A stretch of 5,141 bases of DNA from Candidatus Hydrogenedentota bacterium (GTDB lineage: Bacteria > Hydrogenedentota > Hydrogenedentia > Hydrogenedentales > GCA-2746185): assembly GCA_030123645.1 (NCBI GenBank), contig JASJYE010000210.1:1-5141 (forward strand), given 5' to 3'. The notes below the pieces were generated by a model. The model had not been told where the DNA came from, ran no database searches, and saw only the letters and a program-made list of their open reading frames with translations. Every line of letters starts with the position of its first letter. Position 1 is the first letter of the stretch. This document shows, piece after piece, positions 1 to 5,112 of this stretch. The translations under genes were made by a program, and so were the position numbers.

Positions 1-80
1 CCCCCTTGATGGGGGAGGCTAGGTGGGGGTGAGTGATTCGACCCTCCCCCTCCCCTAAGCCCTCCCACCAGGGGAAGGGA
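1..80. repeat. Imperfect G/C-rich inverted repeat, possible terminator or MITE-like element
   Basis: The left arm (about 2-31) is a G-rich run beginning CCCCTTGATGGGGGAGGC. The right arm (about 41-74) is C-rich, and its reverse complement reads CCCCTGGTGGGAGGGCTTAGG, so the arms match with a few mismatches and indels around a short A/T-containing centre near 33-40. The element lies just beyond the stop of the minus-strand SDR gene at 146, so it could help end that transcript, although no clean U-tract follows. Similar C/G-rich palindromes are dispersed between genes in many environmental bacterial genomes. The left end may continue outside the window. Confidence 0.5.
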
Positions 81-145
81 AAAGATACAGTCGTACCGAT
101 CGTGGAAGCCGGAACATTAACCTGGCAACAGTCGCGCGGTATTCT

Positions 146-1054
146 CTATTCGCCCGAGGACTCCGTGTGCTCGGAGTTCATCCGATCAAGCTCTTCATGT
201 TCTTCTAACTCGCCGAGACGCTTCCGCGCGACGCGTATTTTATGCCGCGCGTAGCATTCCCAAATGGCCGGGCAATAGCGGTGCATGAGCAGTAGAAAGC
301 GAGCGCTGCCACCGACGGCGATGGTCTTTTTCTGGTTCGCGATGCCGTCGACGAATTTCTTGGCGACGTAATCGACGCCCAGCAGCGCGCCGCCTTCCAG
401 AATAGCCTTGGTCTCGGGCGGGTAGAGCGGCGCCCCTTCGCGGTAGCCGGGCGTGTCGGTGCCCGGCGGCAGGAGCAGGTGCACCCGGATTTTGCGGTCG
501 CGGTATTCATGCCGCACTACCTCGGCAAGATTACTGACCGCGGCCTTCGTCGGACCGTAGACGCCAAGACCAAAAATCCCCATATGCCCCGCCGGCGACG
601 ACGTGATGGCAATGAATCCGCCGGTATCGTTTTCGAGCAGATAAGGGATAGCGTGGCGGACGGTATAGACGACACCCCTGAAATTCGTGTCGATTTGCGC
701 GTCAATATCTTCTATCTCGAGCTCGTGGAAGTTCCCCGGATGGCAGTAGCCGCTGTTGGCAATGACGCCGTCGATCGAGCCCAGCTCGTAGCGCGCCATG
801 TGGATATAGTCCTTGAGCGTGTCGGAATCCGTAACGTCGCAGGCATAGGCGAGGACCCGGCTACCTTTTCCCTTCTCTTCGATGCGCTCTTTAGCCGCCT
901 GCAGGGCGTCTTTGTCACGCGCGATAATCGCCAGGTTGGCCCCAAGCGCGCCAATCTCGCACGCCATGCCCAGCCCGATGCCCTTCGAGCCGCCGGTAAT
1001 GAAGATGTTCTTGCCCTTGAACGGATTCAAAATCACGCGCTCACCCCGCTCCAT
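146..1054 (-). CDS. SDR-family oxidoreductase, 3-ketodihydrosphingosine reductase-like
   Basis: This is a classical short-chain dehydrogenase/reductase of about 302 residues with a Rossmann fold. Numbering from the ATG at 1054, the cofactor motif TGGSKGIG is at residues 20-27 and Arg46 sits in an ARD turn. Lys24 and Arg46 favour NADP(H). The ACDVTD segment is at 72-76, NSG replaces the usual NAG at 100-102, and the catalytic tetrad is Asn124, Ser152, Tyr166 and Lys170 (YGPTK). The segment PPGTDTPGYREG after the active site resembles the PPxTDTPG signature of 3-ketodihydrosphingosine reductases, which reduce the ketone of 3-ketosphinganine during sphingolipid synthesis. The substrate is inferred from this likeness only; another lipid-like ketone is possible. 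The C-terminal ~45 residues are basic then acidic, with no clear membrane helix. The start is uncertain. A GTG at 1060 is in frame, and a GTG at 1036 has a better Shine-Dalgarno (GGGGTGA, 4 bases upstream) and fits the predicted promoter better than the ATG does. The methyltransferase gene lies 71 bases upstream on the same strand. Confidence 0.88.
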   Translation of the reverse strand: MERGERVILNPFKGKNIFITGGSKGIGLGMACEIGALGANLAIIARDKDALQAAKERIEEKGKGSRVLAYACDVTDSDTLKDYIHMARYELGSIDGVIANSGYCHPGNFHELEIEDIDAQIDTNFRGVVYTVRHAIPYLLENDTGGFIAITSSPAGHMGIFGLGVYGPTKAAVSNLAEVVRHEYRDRKIRVHLLLPPGTDTPGYREGAPLYPPETKAILEGGALLGVDYVAKKFVDGIANQKKTIAVGGSARFLLLMHRYCPAIWECYARHKIRVARKRLGELEEHEELDRMNSEHTESSGE

Positions 1055-1073
1055 TGCCACAGTTGAGATTCAC

Positions 1074-1104
1074 ATCATACCACCCGCGCCACGAGCGCCG
1101 TCAA
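1074..1104 (-). promoter_or_regulatory. Candidate sigma70-type promoter for the SDR gene
   Basis: On the minus strand, TTGACG (1104-1099) is followed by TATGAT (1079-1074). Each hexamer matches five of six consensus bases, but the 19-base spacer is longer than the optimal 17. Transcription would begin near 1067, giving a leader of about 12 bases to the ATG at 1054 or about 30 bases to the GTG at 1036. If real, the SDR gene can be transcribed independently of the methyltransferase gene that ends 22 bases before the -35 box. Confidence 0.4.
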
Positions 1105-1125
1105 TCGGAAGCGATGCGAGAGGAA

Positions 1126-1785
1126 TCACAGGGCGCTGAAGATCTCCAGGTGACGATCGGTGATTTCCTGAACCTCGATTCGTGCCGCACCTGCTGTATA
1201 CAGCTGCTCCTTCACCTCGTCCGTGGAGTACGAGGCCAATAGCGAATTGTAAAAATCCTCCTTGAGGAGAGGGTGTTCATCCGCGGCATGGGTTTCGACG
1301 AGGGCGCGGGCGGCTTCGGGGGACTCGGGGCGCAGGAGATCGCGGGCGAAGAGGAGCGCGCCGGGCTTAGCGACGCGGGCGGCCTCTTTCCAAAAAGCGA
1401 TGGGGTCGACGACGTGGTGCAGGAAGCTGTTGGAGAAAATGACCTCGAAGGTATCGCTCGGAAAGGGCGCGCGTTTGGCGTCGCCTAGGACGAAATCGAC
1501 CGCGGGCCTGCCGGAGGCGTCTGTACGCGCGGCCTGGGCGAGCCGGAGCATGGGCATCGAGGCGTCAAGGCCGGTGATGTGCCAGCCGGGCCGCCGTTGC
1601 GCGAGCCGGAGCGGGATATCGCCGGGACCCGTGCCCAGGTCGAGCGCCCGGGCCGAATCGAGTTCCCCCGCCAGTTCGACCAGGCGCTCGACGAAGGCGG
1701 CGTTGACCTCGCTGAAATCGGCGTCGGCATAGGCCTGCGCCCGCTCGGGGACGTCCATGATCTCGGGTTCGGGAATGCGTTCCAC
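1126..1785 (-). CDS. Class I SAM-dependent methyltransferase
   Basis: This is a 219-residue soluble methyltransferase with the seven-stranded class I fold. Numbering from the GTG at 1785, motif I is LDLGTGPGD at residues 48-56 (SAM binding). The acidic residue that holds the ribose hydroxyls is Asp74 in ITGLDAS. GDAKRAPFPSDTFEVIFSN (101-119) covers the adenine-contacting aspartate and motif II, and LHH follows at 122-124. KPGALLFARDLLRPES is the motif III region. The C-terminal part (EVKEQLYTAGAARIEV, then DRHLEIF) is shared by small generic methyltransferases of unknown substrate, so no substrate can be named. I prefer the GTG start because GGAG (1799-1796) lies 10 bases upstream and the N-terminus then runs directly into the domain. 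The longest open frame begins at 1899, inside the divergent decarboxylase gene, and its extra 38 residues look non-coding. An ATG at 1758 is the other alternative. The gene may be co-transcribed with the SDR gene downstream. Confidence 0.86.
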   Translation of the reverse strand: MERIPEPEIMDVPERAQAYADADFSEVNAAFVERLVELAGELDSARALDLGTGPGDIPLRLAQRRPGWHITGLDASMPMLRLAQAARTDASGRPAVDFVLGDAKRAPFPSDTFEVIFSNSFLHHVVDPIAFWKEAARVAKPGALLFARDLLRPESPEAARALVETHAADEHPLLKEDFYNSLLASYSTDEVKEQLYTAGAARIEVQEITDRHLEIFSAL

Positions 1786-1810
1786 AAAAATAATTCTCCG
1801 ATTTTCTAAG

Positions 1811-1816
1811 ATTGTA
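1811..1816 (-). promoter_or_regulatory. Possible -10 box for the methyltransferase gene
   Basis: The minus strand reads TACAAT here, a five-of-six match to the sigma70 -10 consensus. It would place the transcription start near 1804 and give a leader of about 20 bases containing the GGAG that precedes the GTG at 1785. No convincing -35 hexamer is seen 16-18 bases upstream, so this is tentative. Confidence 0.3.
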
Positions 1817-1839
1817 GCGGGTTCGTCCGGCGGTCTGCT

Positions 1840-1845
1840 TATAAT
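1840..1845 (+). promoter_or_regulatory. -10 box (TATAAT) of the decarboxylase promoter
   Basis: A perfect TATAAT is preceded by TGCT, one base away from an ideal extended -10 (TGn). Transcription would start near 1852, giving a 5' leader of about 35 bases to the ATG at 1887. No good -35 hexamer is found at 16-18 bases; TTGTAG at 1812 is 22 bases away and too far. The promoter may rely on the near-extended -10 or on an activator. The methyltransferase is transcribed divergently from the same ~100-base gap. Confidence 0.5.
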
Positions 1846-1873
1846 GGTGGCGTTCTGACGACGATCCGGGTTT

Positions 1874-1880
1874 AGGAGGG
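1874..1880 (+). promoter_or_regulatory. Strong Shine-Dalgarno of the decarboxylase gene
   Basis: AGGAGGG is a full match to the anti-Shine-Dalgarno core. From the end of AGGAGG it lies 7 bases before the ATG at 1887, which fixes that start and suggests efficient translation. Confidence 0.85.
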
Positions 1881-1886
1881 GCTTCG

Positions 1887-3518
1887 ATGCCGAAGACAAC
1901 GACGGTTGGGCAGTACTTGATTCACCGCATTCAGGAGCTGGGCGTGAATCACGTGTTCGGCGTGCCGGGCGATTACGTCCTCGGGTTCTACGACATGCTC
2001 GTCGAGAGCGACCTGCACGTGGTCGGGACCTGCACCGAAGCGGGCGCGGGCTTCGCAGCGGACGCCTACGCGCGCGTCAGCGGCCTGGGCGTAGTCTGCA
2101 TCACCTATTGCGTCGGCGGCCTCAACGCCCTCAACAGCGTCGCGGGCGCCTATGCCGAAAAATCGCCCATGGTCGTGATCAGCGGCGCGCCCGGACTCGG
2201 CGAGCGCGACCGATCGCCGCTTCTGCATCACAAGGTGCGCGATTTCACGACGCAACTGGAGATTTTCGAGAAGGTGACTGTAGCGTCCGTGGCCATCGAG
2301 GAAGCGGGCTCCGCCCCGCGCCTGATCGACGAAACGCTCGAGGAGTGCCGGCGGCGGATGCGCCCGGTGTATATCGAGTTGCCGCGTGACATCGTGGACA
2401 AGCGCTGCCCCGCGCCGCAACCCTGGAAACCGAGGCGGCTCGTCAGCGACAAGCCCGCACTCAAAGAGGCCGTGGCAGAAGCGGCGGAGATGCTGCGCAG
2501 CGCGAAACGTCCGGTGATCCTGGCAGGCGTCGAGATCCACCGTTTCGGACTCCAGAACACGCTGCTCAAGCTCGTCAAGAAGCTGGGCTGCCCGGTCGCG
2601 GCGACGCTTCTGGGGAAATCCGTCATCACCGAGAACCATCCGCAATACATGGGCATCTACGAAGGGGCGATGGGCCGCGAGGACGTCTGCCGCCGCGTCG
2701 AGTCTGCCGATTGCGTGCTGATTCTGGGCGCGTTCATGACCGACATCAACCTCGGAATCGATACCGCGAATCTCGAGGTCGCCAAGACCATCAACGCGAC
2801 GTCGGAGCGCATCGCGATCAAGCACCACATCTACGAGGACGTCAAGCTGAAGCATTTTATCGACGCATTGGGCGAGGCGAAGATCGGCCCGCGGCGCACC
2901 TTCACCTTTAAGCACCCGAAGCCCCGGCCCTATCGCCCAAGAAAAAACGCCCCCATGACGATCGCGCGCTTCTTCCAGCGCATGAACGAACAACTGCACG
3001 AGAAGACTGTCGTCATCTGCGATATCGGCGACAGCCTCTTCGGCGCGGCGGACCTCACCATTCACCGGCACACGGAGTTCCTCAGCCCGGCCTATTACAC
3101 CTCGATGGGCTTCGCGGTCCCCGCCGCCATCGGTGCGCAAATGGGCAATCCGCGCCTGCGGCCGATCGTTTTCGTCGGGGACGGCGCATTTCAGATGACC
3201 GGCCAGGAGCTGTCCACCATCGCGAAGGAAGGGCTGAATCCGATCGTTTTCGTGCTCAACAACAAAGGCTACAGCACCGAGCGCTTCATCAACGACGGCC
3301 CCTACAACGACATCCACGACTGGGCCTTCGACAAAATGCCCGAACTGCTGCGCGCGGGTTTCGGCTGCGAGGTACACACCGAAACCGACCTCGAGGAGGC
3401 CCTCGAAGCCACGAAAAGACACCGCAAGGAGTTCTGCATCATCAACGTCCACCTCGATCCCTACGACCGGTCGGCGGCGATGGAACGACTCGGCAAACGC
3501 ATCGGCAAACGCGTGTAA
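1887..3518 (+). CDS. ThDP-dependent 2-keto acid decarboxylase (pyruvate/indolepyruvate decarboxylase family)
   Basis: At 543 residues this is the full length of the pyruvate/indolepyruvate decarboxylase family, whose members use thiamine diphosphate and Mg2+ to convert 2-keto acids to aldehydes and CO2, usually as cytoplasmic tetramers. The N-terminal PYR domain (about 1-175) has GVPGDY with Asp29, the cofactor-activating Glu51 (TCTEAGAGFAADAYAR) and the His114-His115 pair in LLHH, which distinguishes this family from acetolactate synthases. A middle domain (about 195-335) follows. The C-terminal PP domain carries GDGAFQMTGQE (431-441), NN at 458-459 and catalytic Glu465 in GYSTERFI, then YNDI. 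All five canonical catalytic acid and histidine residues (Asp29, Glu51, His114, His115, Glu465) are kept. The position before Glu465 is Thr464, where Zymomonas pyruvate decarboxylase has a bulky Ile; with the ER pair this leans towards indolepyruvate/phenylpyruvate or branched-chain keto acids rather than strict pyruvate. That is inference, so no gene symbol is given. The start is set by the strong Shine-Dalgarno. Confidence 0.93.
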   Translation: MPKTTTVGQYLIHRIQELGVNHVFGVPGDYVLGFYDMLVESDLHVVGTCTEAGAGFAADAYARVSGLGVVCITYCVGGLNALNSVAGAYAEKSPMVVISGAPGLGERDRSPLLHHKVRDFTTQLEIFEKVTVASVAIEEAGSAPRLIDETLEECRRRMRPVYIELPRDIVDKRCPAPQPWKPRRLVSDKPALKEAVAEAAEMLRSAKRPVILAGVEIHRFGLQNTLLKLVKKLGCPVAATLLGKSVITENHPQYMGIYEGAMGREDVCRRVESADCVLILGAFMTDINLGIDTANLEVAKTINATSERIAIKHHIYEDVKLKHFIDALGEAKIGPRRTFTFKHPKPRPYRPRKNAPMTIARFFQRMNEQLHEKTVVICDIGDSLFGAADLTIHRHTEFLSPAYYTSMGFAVPAAIGAQMGNPRLRPIVFVGDGAFQMTGQELSTIAKEGLNPIVFVLNNKGYSTERFINDGPYNDIHDWAFDKMPELLRAGFGCEVHTETDLEEALEATKRHRKEFCIINVHLDPYDRSAAMERLGKRIGKRV

Positions 3519-3549
3519 ATACGAACCGTGCCCCAAGGGCGGAAGAGGC

Positions 3550-3573
3550 CTTCCACACCACGGAAGTTTTTTT
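3550..3573 (+). terminator. Probable intrinsic terminator after the decarboxylase gene
   Basis: CTTCC (3550-3554) pairs with GGAAG (3562-3566) across a 7-base loop and is followed at once by seven T residues (3567-3573). It starts 31 bases after the decarboxylase stop. The stem is short (5 pairs, 3 of them G-C), so strength is uncertain. A competing hairpin GGAAG-AGGC-CTTCC overlaps it at 3541-3554. Confidence 0.5.
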
Positions 3574-3731
3574 CGACCAGGAAGAAACGATTATCGAATG
3601 GAGCGGCTACATGATGCCAAGCGGCTAAGAATCGGGAGTGTAGAGCCGGTGCTTAGACGATTTCAATTTGCCTCGGCACCGTAGCAGCCAACAGACCCAA
3701 ACACACCTGGATTCCCCAAGCTTATCCCCCA
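3574..3731. other. Convergent intergenic region without a recognised gene
   Basis: This gap lies between the converging decarboxylase and DUF3179 genes. I see no credible coding sequence. It holds an 8-base direct repeat AGCGGCTA (3602-3609 and 3620-3627) and a weak stem CGGTGC/GCACCG (3647-3652 with 3676-3681, 23-base loop). Neither is followed by a clear U-tract on the minus strand, so I do not call a terminator for the DUF3179 gene. Confidence 0.4.
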
Positions 3732-4535
3732 TCACTTCGCGCGAGGAATCGAAGGCACTGTTCTGAATTTGGGAGAGGGCAGGAGCACCTTCGAATCGGG
3801 ATGCTGTTTCAGCCACTCCTCAAGCCGCAGGGGACTGGGTTCGTCCAGCAGCGGTATGGAGGTACCCTTCAGTTGTCCCGCGACCGCATCCATCGTGCCA
3901 TCGCCCAAGGGATACCAAAGGGAGTCGGTCAGGCGGTCATACAGCACAAAGACATTATCCATCGTGTATCCGCTTGTGCCAAACTCCATTTCCTGTCCGT
4001 CCAACTCGCGGCTGTAGACCACAGCCAATTGTGCGAGGGGTCACCACGCTACCGTGAGGTGCGTGTCTCCGAAGGTGTCGTTGACGATTTCGTGGCGGTC
4101 CATAATGTGCACCGGATACGCCCTGGCTTCGCCCCCCGAAGCATATCCGATCACGCGCGTCTTCATCGTGATCCCCGCGTCCGCAAGCCGCGAATCGTCC
4201 ACGCTAACAAACTCGGGAGCGTCGATGGAAGAGATAGTGTCTTTTCCAATGCCATGATCGAAGTTTCTCGGATTTATCAGCGAATCCGTCATGTCGAACC
4301 ACTCGGCGGAATCCGTTTCCGGCTTCCCTTTCGCCCAGAGAAGGAGCTTTCCTCCCTCTTTAACCAGAAGACCCGCCCTCAAGGGCACCCTTCCCAGACC
4401 CCGTATAGACTGCACCGAATTGCGAAAAGTGTCGCTGGCGGCATACCACATGAAAAAGCACACAGAGATGAGCAGGAACGCGCCTAAGACGAGTGTATAC
4501 CTTGAATTCGACGGGAAGAGCTTTATGGGTTTCAT
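3732..4535 (-). CDS. DUF3179 domain selenoprotein, membrane-anchored, Sec165 encoded by TGA
   Basis: This is a single 268-codon frame with one internal TGA (4041-4043), read here as selenocysteine 165. Residues 13-31 are a hydrophobic helix (signal anchor), so the domain probably lies outside the cytoplasmic membrane. Before the TGA come the DUF3179 hallmarks DAPEFVSVDD (105-114), GEARAYP (135-141) and HEIVND (148-153). After it, in the same frame, come AVVYSR (171-176), FGTSG (185-189), LYDRLTDSLW (198-207) and a family-typical tail with EEWLKQHPDSKVL. The family normally reads CPLCGTA at the break; here it is U-P-L-A-Q-L-A, so Sec replaces the first Cys and the second is Ala. The only Cys, residue 26, is in the membrane helix. 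AAGGA lies 6 bases before the ATG at 4535. Family function is unknown; a redox role for Sec is inferred. The alternative is a nonsense-mutated pseudogene, which the adjacent SECIS-like hairpin and conserved downstream half argue against. ORF callers will report two fragments (4041-4535, and 3732-4028 starting at TTG). Confidence 0.85.
4005..4037 (-). promoter_or_regulatory. Bacterial SECIS element, hairpin directing Sec insertion at the UGA
   Basis: In the mRNA the UGA is followed by CCC, then CUCGC (4037-4033), an unpaired ACAAUU, GGCUGU (4026-4021), the loop GGUCU (4020-4016), ACAGCC (4015-4010) and GCGAG (4009-4005). GGCUGU/ACAGCC and CUCGC/GCGAG pair perfectly, giving a 6-pair apical stem stacked on a 5-pair lower stem with a 5' bulge that includes uridines next to the upper stem. 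The apical loop begins 20 bases after the UGA. In E. coli fdhF the SelB-binding hairpin also presents GGUCU, about 18 bases after its UGA, with the loop G and U and a bulged U recognised by SelB. The position, loop sequence and bulge all fit a bacterial SECIS inside the coding region. Folding was done by eye. Confidence 0.8.
4041..4043 (-). other. Selenocysteine codon (in-frame TGA)
   Basis: The minus strand reads GTA GCG TGG TGA CCC CTC GCA, translating as V-A-W-U-P-L-A. The TGA sits at codon 165 of the DUF3179 gene, exactly where family members carry the first Cys of YCPLC. The true stop is another TGA at 3734-3732. Confidence 0.83.
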
Positions 4536-4541
4536 CGCTAA

Positions 4542-4546
4542 TCCTT
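4542..4546 (-). promoter_or_regulatory. Shine-Dalgarno of the DUF3179 selenoprotein gene
   Basis: AAGGA on the minus strand lies 6 bases before the ATG at 4535, supporting this start and so the full N-terminal membrane anchor. Confidence 0.6.
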
Positions 4547-4633
4547 CGTTTTCGGACTCTTAGCCCGGTTAGGGAAACATAGTGTCGACCGCCGCCAATC
4601 GAATCGCGCGCGCAACTCACTGGCGACCTTCTT

Positions 4634-4662
4634 ATAATAAGAACACCCTCAGGTGCTTTCGA
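4634..4662 (-). promoter_or_regulatory. Candidate promoter of the DUF3179 selenoprotein gene
   Basis: On the minus strand TCGAAA (4662-4657, four of six matches to the -35 consensus) is followed after 17 bases by TATTAT (4639-4634, five of six matches to the -10 consensus). Transcription would start near 4627, giving a leader of about 90 bases. The same A/T island reads TATAAT on the plus strand (4633-4638), but no good -35 or downstream gene supports a plus-strand promoter. Confidence 0.35.
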
Positions 4663-4990
4663 CATTCCAACCTATCGGCCGAAAGTTTCCCCATGGATCT
4701 GCCCCTAGGACCGTCTATGGCCAGGAAGTACCGATCTTTGGGGGGAAAAAGGGCTTTTCGTGCGAATTCGCGCAGATCTCCCCATCGGATTTTGAGCCGT
4801 TTCCATTCCTGCGAACACCGTCTTGGTCATGCCGGCGCCGGCGCCAGTCGCCCGAGTCGTGAAATCAGGCGAAGCATGGCCTTGAACAGACGTTGCGAAA
4901 TGGCCGCCTCGGCCCTCTGGAACGTGACGTAGCGTGCGTGGTTCACGACCTTCGCGCCAATTAACGTTGGGGACACCGGCATGAATCACC
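4663..4990. other. Intergenic region without a recognised gene
   Basis: Open frames of 69-116 codons exist on both strands, but none has a recognisable domain, a credible ribosome binding site or protein-like composition. Visible structure is a 12-base palindrome GGCGCCGGCGCC (4834-4845) inside a longer GCC/GGC run from 4831, and a 10-base palindrome GCGAATTCGC (4762-4771). It may be decayed repeat or gene remnant; I cannot assign it. Confidence 0.45.
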
Positions 4991-4997
4991 CCACCGT

Positions 4998-5062
4998 GTC
5001 ATTGCGAGCGAAGCGTGGCAATCTCTTTAACCGAAGGCACTTGGGAACAAGAGATTGCCACG
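4998..5062. repeat. Dispersed palindromic repeat (GCGAGCGAAGCG...GGCAATCTC type)
   Basis: CGTGGCAATCTCTT (5014-5027) and AAGAGATTGCCACG (5049-5062) form a perfect 14-base inverted repeat around a 21-base centre. The left flank GTCATTGCGAGCGAAG (4998-5013) completes a motif familiar from many unrelated genomes, where translated intergenic DNA often shows VIASEAWQSL, as it does here. Such REP/MITE-like elements are usually multicopy and non-autonomous, and can form strong RNA hairpins. Copy number in this genome cannot be seen from one window. Confidence 0.75.
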
Positions 5063-5112
5063 TCGGTACTGCCGTACGGTATGTAGTGCTCCTGTTAAGG
5101 AAGTAATTCTCA

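Noticed and set aside
159..179. Hairpin ACTCCG/CGGAGT (160-165 with 172-177)
   Set aside because: It lies within the last codons of the SDR gene and no U-tract follows on the minus strand, so a terminator call is not supported.
479..1066. A 195-codon plus-strand open frame
   Set aside because: It lies antisense to the SDR gene, whose catalytic motifs are intact, and has no recognisable domain.
1262..1732. A 156-codon plus-strand open frame
   Set aside because: It is antisense to the methyltransferase, rich in Ser and Arg as expected for a shadow frame, with no family motifs.
1872..3536. A 554-codon open frame antisense to the decarboxylase gene
   Set aside because: It mirrors the real gene almost exactly. 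Its composition (rich in Arg, Ala, Asp, Val, His) is typical of the antisense of GC-rich coding DNA, and it shows no domain. The plus-strand gene has all family motifs and a strong ribosome binding site.
3732..4028. A separate small gene of 98 codons starting at TTG
   Set aside because: It is the in-frame continuation of the DUF3179 gene after the TGA, has no ribosome binding site and would start in the middle of a conserved motif.
4041..4043. Frameshift or sequencing error in the DUF3179 gene
   Set aside because: Both halves are in the same frame, so no indel is needed. A one-base error creating TGA at exactly the conserved Cys position next to a SECIS-like hairpin is much less likely than selenocysteine.
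3801..4487. A 228-codon plus-strand open frame across the DUF3179 gene
   Set aside because: It is antisense to clear DUF3179 motifs in both halves and has no recognisable domain or ribosome binding site.
4633..4638. Plus-strand TATAAT
   Set aside because: It has no -35 at a workable distance and no downstream plus-strand gene. The same A/T island better serves the minus-strand DUF3179 gene.
4582..4932. Small open frames in the right-hand intergenic region, including the minus-strand frame 4705-4989
   Set aside because: They overlap one another on opposite strands, have low-complexity Arg/Ser-rich composition, no ribosome binding site and no recognisable domain.
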